Shown here: in pieces, positions 55,565-64,000 of the stretch
Numbering within the stretch: the stretch's first letter is position 1
Layout: each line of letters starts with the position of its first letter
Translations under genes and position numbers: made by a program
NCBI RefSeq assembly: GCF_003049575.1
Contig: NZ_PYWI01000020.1
Span: forward strand, 1 to 64,000
Direction of reading: 5' to 3'
DNA: 64,000 bases
Source: Lysinibacillus parviboronicapiens
GTDB lineage: Bacteria > Bacillota > Bacilli > Bacillales_A > Planococcaceae
The notes under the pieces: generated by a model
Seen by the model: the letters and a program-made list of their open reading frames with translations, nothing else
What the model was told of the DNA's origin: nothing
The model's database searches: none

Positions 55565-55925
55565 TTATCCCGCATTCACGGTCAGTAAGCCGGCCATCTC
55601 AAGTGTAAAGTTGAGAAAGATGAGAACGAGTTAGTTAAGAGGGCGAACAACTGACCGTAAAAGCCCGATTGGTTCAACTACCAATCAGTGGAGAAGAGGA
55701 AAACCCCACTGATTGAAGTTTCACGTTATCCCGCACTCACGGTCAGTAAGCCGCCCATCTCAAGTGGAAAGTTGAGAAAGATGAGAACGAGTTAGCTAAG
55801 AGGGCGAACAACTGACCGTAAAAGCCAGATTGGTTCAACTACCAATCAGTGGAGAAGAAGAAAACCCCCACTGATTGAAGTTTTACGTTATCCCGCATTC
55901 ACGGTCAGTAAGCCGCCCATCTCAA
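55565..55925 (+). repeat. Tandem 161-162 bp structured repeat, 2.2 copies
   Basis: Unit starts TTATCCCGCA at 55565, 55726 and 55888; the third copy stops after about 38 bases. Each unit contains ACGGTCAG ... CTGACCGT arms that can pair, an inner CATCTCAA/TTGAG..AGATG stem, then GATTGGT-TCAACT-ACCAATC and CAGTGG/CCACTG hairpins and ends GATTGAAGTTT-ACG. The two full copies differ at only a few positions. There is no open frame shared by both copies. Confidence 0.88.
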
Positions 55926-55982
55926 ACGGCTCATCGGATGCCTCCAGGAAAGCGCCCAGTCGGAACGGAAGTCAACCCCATG
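55926..55982 (+). repeat. 3' tail of the Bacillaceae GC-rich repeat
   Basis: GGCTCATCGGATGCCTCC, GGAAAGCGCCCAGTCGG and AACGGAAGTCAACCCC; equivalent to the 3' end of the element at 23612-23802. Both loci therefore join the same two modules in the same order. Confidence 0.55.
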
Positions 55983-56032
55983 TTACGGTGATGAACTTAG
56001 GTTTTTACTATTTAATTCAAAGTAATTTAAAT

Positions 56033-56085
56033 AAAAAAAGGATAGGGACTCATCAATTGTGCTTGAGTCCCTATCCTTTTAAAAG
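56033..56085 (-). terminator. Terminator of yjbI-spxH
   Basis: AAAAGGATAGGGACTCA / TGAGTCCCTATCCTTTT, a long perfect stem with T-runs in both directions; it ends the minus-strand operon. Confidence 0.93.
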
Positions 56086-56099
56086 GTAGTATAATTGCA

Positions 56100-56909
56100 T
56101 TATTTTGTACGCCAGAGTGTAGCGTGATCTGTTTGAATACGTTCAATTTTTTGTTGCAGCATGCGTTTTTTTAATTCACGTTCAGCTGATTGTTCCGTTA
56201 ATGAATAGATAAAGGCAATTTCATTTGTAGACAGTGTATGGTATTTCAGAAATAGTTCTTCAATTGTTGGTAATGGTTGACGTATCAGTTGTTCATCCAT
56301 CATTTCTTGTAATATATGCTCGTAAACTTCATAAGTGTAGCTACCACTAACTTTTAGTCCCTCATCTTCAATGCACTCATTGAAAAATACGATACTAGGA
56401 ACTTCATCTACTTCCATTTCACGTTTAATATATAAATCACATTGGAAGGCGCGTGCAGCTTCTTTAGAACCGAAATCTACAGTAAATTCATTCATATCTA
56501 ATTGAACATCCTCTGCAATTTTTAACAGAGTCGCATAGGAATTTACATCTTCATGATTCAGAAAAACATATTCTTGTAATTTAGACAAATAACGAGCTCC
56601 TGCACGTTTTCCCTGTAACTCTGCTGCTTTGATAGCAATAGACGGTAAAACAGGATGGTTGATGTCGAGCTCTATGCCAGATTCACAGCCTTTTGTACGC
56701 TTGCTCAGGCAATTAAGGGAAGAAAGCTCTGTGCTAAGTACAAAGCGCCATGTGAAATAATGATTATACTCTAGCTGTAACTTGCGAATAACTGCTTGCA
56801 TACTGAAAGCTTCAGGACAAAGTGGATCTACGAAAATATACAATTCAATTGGCTTATTGGCAGTAGAAATCGTAGGAGCTGGCTCTTGTAGCATTTGAAT
56901 ATTATTCAC
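56100..56909 (-). CDS. spxH: ClpXP adaptor SpxH (YjbH), DsbA-like fold
   Basis: 269 residues. SpxH presents Spx to ClpXP for degradation. The thioredoxin/DsbA-like N-terminus has DPLCPEAFSM where relatives usually show DPLCPECW: the second Cys of CxxC is missing. AFQCDLYIKREMEVDEVPSIVFFNE and the helical C-terminus match the family. Start chosen at GTG 56909, with GAGGGGG 9 bases upstream; ATGs at 56933 and 56927 would run over that site. It overlaps the end of yjbI by eight bases. Spx and its adaptor are both in this window but not in one operon. Confidence 0.9.
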   Translation of the reverse strand: MNNIQMLQEPAPTISTANKPIELYIFVDPLCPEAFSMQAVIRKLQLEYNHYFTWRFVLSTELSSLNCLSKRTKGCESGIELDINHPVLPSIAIKAAELQGKRAGARYLSKLQEYVFLNHEDVNSYATLLKIAEDVQLDMNEFTVDFGSKEAARAFQCDLYIKREMEVDEVPSIVFFNECIEDEGLKVSGSYTYEVYEHILQEMMDEQLIRQPLPTIEELFLKYHTLSTNEIAFIYSLTEQSAERELKKRMLQQKIERIQTDHATLWRTK

Positions 56910-57309
56910 GTAATAATTCCCCCTCATCGTCATTAGGTGTATTAATCATGTGATGAGCTGTTAATACTAAACGTTGATAATAAGTTTCACGGAACTTTCC
57001 TTCCAAACCAACTTCGTCCATTGCTTCAGCCATGCATTCAAGCCAAGCTTGTGCACGATCAGGCGTAATGGCAAAATTCATGTGACGTGCACGCATCATT
57101 GGATGTCCATGTTCTTCAGTAAAAAGATTTGATCCCCCTAAATACTGTGTTTGAAATTGAATTTGCTTACGGGCTGTTTCAGTTAAATCTTCCGGAAAGA
57201 TTGGAATAAGATCAGGATGCTGAGCGACTCTTTTATAGAACGCATGTATGAGTTCTGAAAGTTTTTCAGCTCCCAGCTCCTCATAAGGAACAGTGTATTT
57301 TCGACTCAT
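56902..57309 (-). CDS. yjbI: Group II truncated hemoglobin YjbI
   Basis: 135 residues of a 2-on-2 globin, beginning VPYEELGAEKLSELIHAFYKRV; FPEDLTE, FQTQYLGGSNLFTEEHGHPMMRARHMNFAI (with the proximal His in ARHM) and AWLECMAEAMDEVGL follow the trHbO pattern. Such globins bind O2 tightly and may protect SpxH or handle peroxide; in B. subtilis the gene is also next to yjbH. Start ATG 57309 with AAAGGAG upstream, rather than the longer frame to 57363. Confidence 0.94.
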   Translation of the reverse strand: MSRKYTVPYEELGAEKLSELIHAFYKRVAQHPDLIPIFPEDLTETARKQIQFQTQYLGGSNLFTEEHGHPMMRARHMNFAITPDRAQAWLECMAEAMDEVGLEGKFRETYYQRLVLTAHHMINTPNDDEGELLRE

Positions 57310-57571
57310 AGGTAAATGCTCCTTTAATTCTTTATATGAAGTATATCGTAAAGTACGAATCAATTTGTTGGTATGACAAATTGACTGTTTTATAGATTTT
57401 GAATTTGTTCATCAGGAAAATGTGAATTTCTTGTGACTACCTTCATTCTATCAACGTCTTTTCGTTTACACAAACAAAGAGCTCTCGATAAGTTTTTCGC
57501 TAGAAAAACACAAATTTCACCATCAAGGGTGAAATTTGCTGAGAAAGGCTGAAAATATAGCTTTTATGCGA
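57310..57571. other. yjbI-yjbJ gap
   Basis: Between two minus-strand genes. A hairpin AAATTTCACC-ATCAAGG-GTGAAATTT at about 57510-57537 probably terminates yjbJ on the minus strand. Nothing else recognised. Confidence 0.45.
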
Positions 57572-58363
57572 TTAAGCTGTGAAGTAATTCATCACTTTTT
57601 TGACATAATTCTGCGTTTCTTTAAAAGGTGGAACACCACCATATTTTGTCACACGTGAAGCGCCAGCATTATAGGCTGCTAAGGCTAGAGATGGGTCGTT
57701 ATCGAATTTATCGAGCATTTGTCGTAAGTATTTGGCACCTGCCATAATATTTTGCTCAGGATCGAAGGCATTTGTAACACCTAAATATTGAGCTGTTTTT
57801 GGCATTAACTGCATTAAGCCTTGGGCACCTGCACGACTGACAGCAGTAGCATTAAAATTAGATTCTTGTTTTATAACGGCAGCGATTAGTTTCTCGGGTA
57901 CATTATACGTTGTTGCGGCCTTTTCAATGATTGAAGCAAATTTGCTTGCTCCTGCAAGCGAATTTGCATAAGCAGTTGAGCCAATCACATCATCAGAAAC
58001 GTAGGTATCTAACTTTGTGCTAGATTGGCTATTTGCTAATGCTGCATAAACAGATGCAGGAATATAGACTGAATTAGAACCTTTATAAAGTAACGATTGA
58101 ATGGCCATATTTGACATATTGCCAGATGTGCTAGTTAAATTACCAAGCTGACTCATGATATCTGAAGTGTTTGAAGAAGAGCTCATCCCGAGTAGACTCG
58201 ATAATTCTGCACTGCTAGCTGTTGAAGCATCGCCGAGCAACTCCCCAATCATATCTGAAAAGATAGAATTATTGTCTGTTAATGCGTTCGATGAGCTTTC
58301 CGTAGAACCTAGTGTTTGCAGTGCTTGAATTTCAAGTAAAGTCTTTAATGATTGGATATCCAA
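57572..58363 (-). CDS. cwlQ: Lytic transglycosylase of the YjbJ/CwlQ type
   Basis: 263 residues. The C-terminal SLT domain (about 150-263) carries the catalytic Glu in AAVIKQESNFN, followed by SRAGAQGLMQLMP and ALAAYNAGASRVTKYGG. The first 150 residues are Ser/Thr/Asn-rich and of low complexity. There is no classical signal peptide, as in the family. B. subtilis CwlQ (181 residues) has both muramidase and transglycosylase activity; this one is longer in the N-terminal part. Start taken as TTG 58363 with AAAGGGTGA 8 bases upstream; the GTG at 58375 lies in that site. Confidence 0.85.
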   Translation of the reverse strand: MDIQSLKTLLEIQALQTLGSTESSSNALTDNNSIFSDMIGELLGDASTASSAELSSLLGMSSSSNTSDIMSQLGNLTSTSGNMSNMAIQSLLYKGSNSVYIPASVYAALANSQSSTKLDTYVSDDVIGSTAYANSLAGASKFASIIEKAATTYNVPEKLIAAVIKQESNFNATAVSRAGAQGLMQLMPKTAQYLGVTNAFDPEQNIMAGAKYLRQMLDKFDNDPSLALAAYNAGASRVTKYGGVPPFKETQNYVKKVMNYFTA

Positions 58364-58401
58364 GTAGTTGGTCACCCTTTCTTTCTGCTATTAAGCAATC
58401 G

Positions 58402-58992
58402 TTATTGTTTTTTATTTGCTTGCAATGCTTTCATAAAGCGTGCAATTTTTTTATCTGTAACTTGTTTTTTTATACCATATTGTTGTAGAAATGCGTCGAA
58501 CATTGCATTTCCTTTTATGACATCATTTGATTCATATTCTACCTCATAATCGTCACACTGCAAATAGAAAGAATGATCAAATACAAGAAGTCCGCCTTTA
58601 TAAGGGATTTCGACACGGTCAGTTGTGAGAGAACCAAATACTTTTAATTTATCTAAAGGGATATCGTAGTTCGCCAATCTTTTTGCTACTTCTGGAGCAA
58701 AAAAGCCCTCTCCATTCAGCATTTTCTGCGCTTGCTCAGCACTCAATTCATCCGTTGTTTCAAGGTGTTTATGCTCTGCTGTCCTTTCTTTTAAGGTACA
58801 TTCATAATAGTCATTAATTTGTCGAATGCGTAGCCCACTTTTTAAATGTCGAATTTCATATTGCGGTGTGTCGAAATAATGATTTGTTTGACGATGAATA
58901 GCATCGTCGTGAATATGGAAGTCTTTTAACAATTGCTCGTATTGTTGTTTGGTTAAGAGATTTTTAAATTCAATTTCAAGTTGTTGTGACAT
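58402..58992 (-). CDS. yjbK: CYTH-domain protein YjbK
   Basis: 196 residues. The ExExK start (EIEFKN at about 6-11) and successive basic/acidic strands (HYFDTPQYEIRHLKSGLRIRQIND, YYECTLKER, RVEIPYKGGLLVFDHSFYLQCDDYEVEYES) form the CYTH triphosphate tunnel. Members hydrolyse or cyclise triphosphates such as tripolyphosphate or ATP; the activity here is untested. Position next to yjbJ, yjbL and relQ matches Bacillus, and a link to alarmone or polyphosphate metabolism is a reasonable inference. It is divergent from yjbL. Confidence 0.92.
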   Translation of the reverse strand: MSQQLEIEFKNLLTKQQYEQLLKDFHIHDDAIHRQTNHYFDTPQYEIRHLKSGLRIRQINDYYECTLKERTAEHKHLETTDELSAEQAQKMLNGEGFFAPEVAKRLANYDIPLDKLKVFGSLTTDRVEIPYKGGLLVFDHSFYLQCDDYEVEYESNDVIKGNAMFDAFLQQYGIKKQVTDKKIARFMKALQANKKQ

Positions 58993-59198
58993 TTTTTTTT
59001 CACCTTTACTGTTTATTTTTTAGTACTAGAAAGGACTTGAAATGTACATCCTTTCAGCCAGTGCCAGTCGCGTACTAACGCTCGCGAATGCTCTTTTTGT
59101 AATAGAAGTTTGTAAGGGGTTTTAACAATTACACACTGCAACTATTTACCCCATATGCTAAAATAAGAGGAAGAGTAAGACGAAAAGGGGACCTTCAA

Positions 59199-59582
59199 GT
59201 GCGTAAAATTTATACGATAGAATTATTTAATTTTGAAAATCAGCAACTTCATTTTAGTTTAAACGACAATGACTTAAATTTACAGTTAAAGCCTGCAGCA
59301 CAATTGATTGCAGATTCGGATGATTTTGCATTTATCTATTTACTCGATGCAGGGGAAGATTATCATTACTTGCGTTTCCCTACCAATAGTTGGGAAAATC
59401 TTGTACATATTTTACAGACAAAGCAAAATCCAATGTTACATGTAGGAGAAGAAGTGATGGAACTTACGAACTTCTACGAAGAATTGGAAATGCTCGTGTA
59501 TAATATTCAGGGAAATTACAATTATGGAGCAGAATTTGTTCAAGCAGTGGAACAACACTTCAAGGCAGTTCTCGCTGAATAA
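59199..59582 (+). CDS. yjbL: UPF0738 family protein YjbL
   Basis: 127-residue acidic cytosolic protein with no recognised motif. Length, composition and location between yjbK and relQ fit the YjbL/UPF0738 family of unknown function. Start GTG 59199 after AGGGGACC. It is probably the first gene of the yjbL-relQ-nadK-rlu run; the gap to relQ is 62 bases. Confidence 0.8.
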   Translation: MRKIYTIELFNFENQQLHFSLNDNDLNLQLKPAAQLIADSDDFAFIYLLDAGEDYHYLRFPTNSWENLVHILQTKQNPMLHVGEEVMELTNFYEELEMLVYNIQGNYNYGAEFVQAVEQHFKAVLAE

Positions 59583-59644
59583 AAAGACAAAACGAACAGA
59601 CGGTGTTAGTTTTGTTCAATGCCGTATGTCGGGAGGTTTTAGCG

Positions 59645-60316
59645 ATGGGACAATGGGAGATTTTTTTAAGTCCTTATAAACAAGCAGTAGATGAATTAAA
59701 AATAAAATTAAAGGGTATGCGTTCGCAGTTTGGTATTGTAAATGCCAACTCACCAATAGAATTTGTAACAGGACGTGTAAAACCGCTAGCAAGTATATAT
59801 GATAAAACGTTAGAAAAAGGACTAGCCTTTGAACCTTCGAAGCAATTAGGCGATGAGCTTGGTGATATTGCAGGCGTCCGTATTATGTGTCAATTTGTGG
59901 ACGACATTTCTACAGTGACTGAGCTTATACGACAGCGTAAGGATATGCGTGTTGTTGAAGAACGTGACTATATTACGCATAGCAAACCAAGTGGTTATCG
60001 CTCACATCATATGATTGTAGAATATCCAGTGGAGACGATACAGGGAAAAAAGGTCGTACTAGCAGAAATTCAAATACGCACACTAGCCATGAATTTCTGG
60101 GCATCCATTGAGCATTCTTTAAACTATAAATATAAAGGCATGTTCCCAGAGGAAATCAAAAATCGCCTACAGAGTGCGGCGGAGGCAGCTTTCCGACTAG
60201 ATGAAGAAATGTCATCGATTCGTAGTGAAATCCAAGAAGCACAGGCCTACTTTAGTGAATACAAAGAAGCATCGAATCCTAATTTACTAACGGAGAAGGA
60301 GCGTGACGCGCAATGA
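59645..60316 (+). CDS. relQ: Small alarmone synthetase RelQ (SasB, YjbM)
   Basis: 223 residues. Single RelA/SpoT synthetase domain without hydrolase, making (p)ppGpp or pGpp from GTP/GDP/GMP and ATP. Visible: [77 protein letters not shown], and the C-terminal helices used for tetramerisation. Start ATG 59645 with GGGAGG upstream. The stop overlaps the nadK start by ATGA, tying alarmone synthesis to NADP supply in one operon. Confidence 0.95.
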   Translation: MGQWEIFLSPYKQAVDELKIKLKGMRSQFGIVNANSPIEFVTGRVKPLASIYDKTLEKGLAFEPSKQLGDELGDIAGVRIMCQFVDDISTVTELIRQRKDMRVVEERDYITHSKPSGYRSHHMIVEYPVETIQGKKVVLAEIQIRTLAMNFWASIEHSLNYKYKGMFPEEIKNRLQSAAEAAFRLDEEMSSIRSEIQEAQAYFSEYKEASNPNLLTEKERDAQ

Positions 60317-61107
60317 AGTTTTCCATTCAATCACGTAGAGATGCACAATCGAACGAGTTAATGGAGTTAGCAAAAACATATTTGCAAGATTTTGGATTAA
60401 CATATGATGAAGAAATGCCTGAAATAGTAGTATCTATTGGAGGAGATGGTACGTTATTACACGCCTTCCATCGGTATTCACACTTATTAGATCAGGTTGC
60501 CTTTGTGGGTATCCATACAGGACATTTAGGCTTTTATGCAGATTGGAAGCCTTCTGAATTGGAAAAACTCGTATTATCTATCGCAAAAAAAGACTTTAAT
60601 GTTGTTGAATATCCATTATTGGAAGTGAAAGTTGAACATCATAATACAGAATCAAATACCTATTTGGCGTTAAATGAAGCGACAGTGAAATCACCAGATG
60701 TGACGCTTGTTATGGATGTGGAGTTAAATGGCAATCAGTTTGAACGTTTCCGTGGTGATGGTCTTTGTGTCTCAACACCTTCTGGCAGTACTGCCTATAA
60801 CAAAGCACTAGGGGGGGCTATTATTCACCCAACATTAGCGGCACTGCAAATTACAGAAATTGCTTCGATTAATAATCGAGTCTTCCGCACAGTTGGTTCA
60901 CCACTTATTTTACCAGCACATCATCATTGCATATTACGTCCAGTCAATGAGCAAAACTTTAATATGACGGTAGACCATCTGCAAGTTACACAAGGTGATG
61001 TGAAGTCAATTGCTTTTAACGTAGCAAATGAAAGAGTGCGTTTTGCACGTTTCCGCCCTTTCCCATTTTGGGAGCGAGTACATGAATCATTCGTTGCTAA
61101 TGAATAA
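60313..61107 (+). CDS. nadK: NAD kinase
   Basis: 264 residues. Phosphorylates NAD to NADP. The G43-G-D-G-T47 motif ([13 protein letters not shown]) and the second motif [20 protein letters not shown] are intact, as is the [10 protein letters not shown] stretch. B. subtilis calls this gene ppnKA/nadF (yjbN). Translation is coupled to relQ upstream; its 3' end is overlapped by the next gene. Confidence 0.97.
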   Translation: MKFSIQSRRDAQSNELMELAKTYLQDFGLTYDEEMPEIVVSIGGDGTLLHAFHRYSHLLDQVAFVGIHTGHLGFYADWKPSELEKLVLSIAKKDFNVVEYPLLEVKVEHHNTESNTYLALNEATVKSPDVTLVMDVELNGNQFERFRGDGLCVSTPSGSTAYNKALGGAIIHPTLAALQITEIASINNRVFRTVGSPLILPAHHHCILRPVNEQNFNMTVDHLQVTQGDVKSIAFNVANERVRFARFRPFPFWERVHESFVANE

Positions 61108-62011
61108 CATGGATACACGATATACATTACGTTTTACAGCACACAAGGAAGGCCAACTTTTACGTGAGGCATTAGGGGAGTGGCGCATTTCCAAACAGGC
61201 ATTAACAGCAATTAAGTTTGAAGGCGGCTTACTGACCGTAAATGGCATCGAACGGAATGTGCGACACCCTCTCCAAATTGGCGATTGTGTAGAAGTCAAA
61301 TTCCCTCCTGAAGAAAAAAGTGAAGGGCTTGTTGTTGAATATGGTGAGCTTACAATTGTTTATGAAGATGAAGCCATTATAGTGCTCGACAAGCCAGCAC
61401 ATCAAAGTACGATTCCTTCACGTGAGCATCCAACAAAAAGCATTGCCAATTATATCTGTGGCTATTTTGAGCAGCAAGCACTCGCATCGACAGTCCATAT
61501 TGTGACGAGGCTTGATCGTGATACATCAGGGCTGCTATGCATTGCCAAGCATGCACATATTCATCATTTAACAGGGCTTGCACAGCGTGGTGGAGATGTA
61601 TCGCGCGAATACGAAGCAATTGTGCATGGCCATGTTGTAGAGGCTTGTCAGTCCATCGTTGCCCCAATAGGACGTAAGGATACTAGTATAATTGAGCGTG
61701 AAGTACGAAACGATGGGCAGTTTGCGCATACCGACGTTTTTGTAAAACGTCGTTTTTATATACAAGAGGAACCAATGACACATATACGTTTAAAACTTCA
61801 TACAGGACGGACACATCAAATTCGCGTACATATGGCTTATCTTGGTCATCCGCTTGTTGGAGATGAATTGTATGGCGGAACACGACAATTGATAGACCGT
61901 CAGGCATTACATTGTGTTTCCTTGTCCATGCAGCATCCATTAACCAGAGAGGTTTTGCATTTTACGAGTTCTTTACATGAAGACATGCAACAATTAATTA
62001 ATAATAGCTAA
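61082..62011 (+). CDS. RluA-family rRNA/tRNA pseudouridine synthase (YjbO-like)
   Basis: 309 residues. An N-terminal S4-like RNA-binding part (about 20-75) is followed by the RluA catalytic domain: motif [21 protein letters not shown], catalytic D145 in [10 protein letters not shown], and the C-terminal [29 protein letters not shown]. Which uridines are modified cannot be read from sequence. Start ATG 61082 is preferred because GGGAG lies 7 bases upstream; this overlaps nadK by 26 bases. ATGs at 61100 and 61109 are possible but have no ribosome binding site. Confidence 0.9.
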   Translation: MNHSLLMNNMDTRYTLRFTAHKEGQLLREALGEWRISKQALTAIKFEGGLLTVNGIERNVRHPLQIGDCVEVKFPPEEKSEGLVVEYGELTIVYEDEAIIVLDKPAHQSTIPSREHPTKSIANYICGYFEQQALASTVHIVTRLDRDTSGLLCIAKHAHIHHLTGLAQRGGDVSREYEAIVHGHVVEACQSIVAPIGRKDTSIIEREVRNDGQFAHTDVFVKRRFYIQEEPMTHIRLKLHTGRTHQIRVHMAYLGHPLVGDELYGGTRQLIDRQALHCVSLSMQHPLTREVLHFTSSLHEDMQQLINNS

Positions 62012-62067
62012 CCTTATTCTTACTATTTATAAGATGAGGGGATGCCTACTAGATAAAGTGAAATATT

Positions 62068-62110
62068 TAGGGAGATGTTCGCAAAAACGGGCATCTCCTT
62101 CTCGTTTTTT
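62068..62110 (+). terminator. Intrinsic terminator of the relQ-nadK-rlu operon
   Basis: GGAGATGTTCG / CGGGCATCTCC hairpin (two G-U pairs) with a T-run a few bases on. Confidence 0.85.
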
Positions 62111-62299
62111 CATCGTCTGTTCTGTATTTAACAGCATATTTACAGAAAATAGAGTGATTGTAGGGTATAGTAGAGTAGAAAGTTTTGGTGAAAGAAAAAA
62201 AGAGTTTGCAGAATTAGTACAATACAAACTATTATATAAAAGGTAGATTTACGTATTGTACGTATAAATGAATTTAATGCTCGGAAGGAGGGGACAAGC

Positions 62300-63676
62300 A
62301 TGATAGAGGAAAGAAATGAAAAGGATGATGTGCAATTTGACGAAGCACATTTACGAGAAATGCTCGAGGGGCATGATATTGACGCATTCCGTGATGAGTT
62401 TTTAGAACTTCATCCATATGATCAGGCAACGTTTTACGAAAAGGTGGAACCTGATATAAGGAAGGTCATCTATTCGTTCTTGTCTCCGACGGAAATGGCT
62501 GATATTTTTGAGGCAATTGAAATAGATGATGATGAATACAAAGCATATCTAGCAGAAATGGATCCGGCCTATGGGGCAGAAATGCTTTCTCATATGTATG
62601 CAGATGATGCGGCGGATGTTTTAAATGAGCTAGATACGAAACAGCGTGAAAGCTATTTAGGCATGATGGATGAGGAAACGGCTGAAGAGATTAATGAGCT
62701 ATTAAGCTATGATGAATATACAGCCGGCTCTATCATGACAACTGAATATGTAGCTATACCAGAAAACTCGACAGTACGTTCAGCAATGGCTATTTTACGT
62801 AAAGAGGCACCGAATGCTGAAACAATTTATTATATATTTGTTGTTGATGAAGCGCATCGACTTACGGGTGTCATTTCTCTGCGTGATTTAATTATTGCCG
62901 ATGAAGACACACTTATTCGTTCCATTATGAATGAACGTGTTGTGATGGTGCAAGTTGGTGATGACCAAGAAGAAGTTGCACAAATCATGAAGGATTATAA
63001 TTTCCTTGCTACACCGGTTATTGATGATAAGGGTGAGCTACTGGGGATTATTACGGTCGATGATATTATCGACGTCATTGATGAAGAAGCATCAGAGGAC
63101 TATTCTAAATTAGCCGGTATCTCCGATATGGATAAATTCGATACGAACTCTTGGCAAGCGGCAAAAAAACGCTTACCATGGCTGGTAATCTTGCTATTTT
63201 TAGGCATGCTGACTGCAAATTTAATGGGGCAATTCGAAGATACTTTAGATAAAGTTGCGCTACTCGCTGTCTTTATTCCTCTTATTTCAGGTACGTCAGG
63301 GAATAGTGGTACCCAAGCATTAGCCGTTGCCATTAGAGGGATTGCAACAGGGGATGTCGAAGAACATAGCAAGATGAAGTTGCTACTTCGTGAGGCAGGC
63401 ACTGGTCTAATGACAGGTGTAGTTTGTGGACTGATTGTAATCGGTGTTGTTTATATTTGGAAGCATGAGCTTATTCTTGGGATGCTAGTAGGTGCAGCAA
63501 TTTGCGGTTCGATTTTAGTAGCAACCCTGGCAGGTTCATTTATTCCTTTACTGATGCATCGCATGAAAATCGACCCTGCTGTGGCATCTGGGCCGTTTAT
63601 TACAACGTTGAATGATATAACGAGTATTTTAATTTACTTAGGGTTAGCGACAATGTTTTTAAGTCAAATAGGCTAA
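62300..63676 (+). CDS. mgtE: Magnesium transporter MgtE
   Basis: 458 residues (usual 450). Cytosolic N domain (about 1-130), two CBS domains (about 135-260; ITVDDIIDVIDEEASEDY) that sense Mg2+ and gate the pore, a plug helix, and five TM segments (about 285-455) including the pore motif PLISGTSGNSGTQALAVAIRG. Imports Mg2+ when the cytosolic level falls. Preceded by AAGGAGGGG. The leader does not show an M-box, which often precedes mgtE in Bacillus. mgtE is not at this place in B. subtilis. Confidence 0.96.
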   Translation: MIEERNEKDDVQFDEAHLREMLEGHDIDAFRDEFLELHPYDQATFYEKVEPDIRKVIYSFLSPTEMADIFEAIEIDDDEYKAYLAEMDPAYGAEMLSHMYADDAADVLNELDTKQRESYLGMMDEETAEEINELLSYDEYTAGSIMTTEYVAIPENSTVRSAMAILRKEAPNAETIYYIFVVDEAHRLTGVISLRDLIIADEDTLIRSIMNERVVMVQVGDDQEEVAQIMKDYNFLATPVIDDKGELLGIITVDDIIDVIDEEASEDYSKLAGISDMDKFDTNSWQAAKKRLPWLVILLFLGMLTANLMGQFEDTLDKVALLAVFIPLISGTSGNSGTQALAVAIRGIATGDVEEHSKMKLLLREAGTGLMTGVVCGLIVIGVVYIWKHELILGMLVGAAICGSILVATLAGSFIPLLMHRMKIDPAVASGPFITTLNDITSILIYLGLATMFLSQIG

Positions 63677-63729
63677 GAACCTATTCCTTTCCTTTCGCAT
63701 ATTGTATGAAAAAAAGGGAAGTGATAATT

Positions 63730-64000
63730 GTGGATCGAGAGCCACGTTTGTTTATTAAATCACCCACTTATTTTTTAAATATTTCCAAAATGCTTCATGA
63801 ACTTGATTTGGATGAAGATTTAGAAGAGGAATTGGATGAAAGTACGTCGGTTTATATAAAGGACCATTTTGGCATTGAACCGAACATTGCAGAAAATGAC
63901 ATTCGAAAAGATTTACAAATCGATGAATATGTACTGAAGCAGCTACAATTTCTAGAAAAGCCATTTCGTCAAAAAGTGTATCAACCATTATTAATAACGT
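63730..64000 (+). CDS. Unknown acidic protein, 5' part, cut by window edge
   Basis: Open from GTG 63730 to the end of the window (90 codons) with GGGAAGTGAT just upstream. The visible part starts VDREPRLFIKSPTYFLNIS and then has a very acidic stretch (ELDLDEDLEEELDE) and a mixed helical part. No signal peptide, TM helix or known motif is seen. It lies 53 bases after mgtE and could be co-transcribed. A GTG at 63721 is also in frame. Confidence 0.65.
   Translation, partial: MDREPRLFIKSPTYFLNISKMLHELDLDEDLEEELDESTSVYIKDHFGIEPNIAENDIRKDLQIDEYVLKQLQFLEKPFRQKVYQPLLIT

Noticed and set aside
55565-55925. Tandem units considered as a CRISPR array
   Set aside because: Units are 161-162 bp, directly adjacent and without unique spacers; no cas genes in the window.
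62012-62299. M-box magnesium riboswitch before mgtE
   Set aside because: The leader lacks the conserved M-box core; the only clear hairpin, at 62068-62110, is the terminator of the upstream operon.

Overview
The window is AT-rich chromosomal DNA from a low-GC Gram-positive member of the Bacillaceae/Caryophanaceae, most likely Lysinibacillus or a close relative. I infer this from the protein sequences, the strong AAGGAGG-type ribosome binding sites, many intrinsic terminators, the T-box leader, the CtsR-, FapR- and LexA-type operators and Bacillus-like gene order. No database search was run. No rRNA, tRNA, CRISPR array or prophage was seen. It is mostly core genome, with accessory DNA limited to IS remnants and dispersed structured repeats.

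Layout. 1-305: 3' end of an IS3/IS150-type transposase. 565-8000: PilZ protein, hpf, secA, comK, prfB (with programmed +1 frameshift), a second comK-type gene on the minus strand and a small IDEAL-domain protein. 8215-14603: LexA-type box, uvrB, uvrA and a YvlB/DUF4097 protein. 14604-15518: an insertion holding a dead IS1182-like transposase and a GC-rich repeat; it appears to split a terminator. 15519-23456: ftsE, ftsX, an M23 murein hydrolase, a polytopic membrane protein coupled to a TlpA/ResA-like thioredoxin, ctpB, minJ and csbA. 23457-26212: a repeat locus, azlCD on the minus strand, a divergent XRE-cupin regulator and a TVP38-type membrane protein. 26382-34881: addB, addA and a DUF418 protein. 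34990-41219: yisK, yisL, a membrane-anchored GH13 protein lacking catalytic residues, degV and yitU (minus), yitV and yitW. 41329-44664: an Fnr-type regulator, an N-domain-less ClpB under a perfect CtsR box, and yjzD. 45385-47706: FapR-type box, fabH, fabF. 48014-62011: the yjb neighbourhood (small ORFs, trpS with T-box, spx, mecA, coiA, pepF, spxH, yjbI, cwlQ/yjbJ, yjbK, yjbL, relQ, nadK, RluA-type synthase). 62300-64000: mgtE and the start of an unknown acidic protein.

How the genes relate. Competence and proteolysis are over-represented: two ComK-type activators, MecA (ComK adaptor for ClpCP), CoiA, Spx and its adaptor SpxH. DNA repair is covered by uvrBA and addBA. Division and wall remodelling are covered by FtsEX, the M23 hydrolase, CtpB and MinJ.

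The most unusual material is non-coding. A ~250-270 bp repeat sits directly behind prfB and behind the M23 gene and carries a strong terminator plus a closing outer stem. A 161-162 bp structured unit is tandemly repeated behind pepF, with a related single module behind csbA. A 21-bp direct repeat brackets the insertion in the yvlB terminator. Similar two-stem hairpins occur around fabHF. I found no clear new multi-gene defence or biosynthetic system. The best protein-level oddities are the GH13 pseudo-enzyme, the short ClpB and the paired comK genes.
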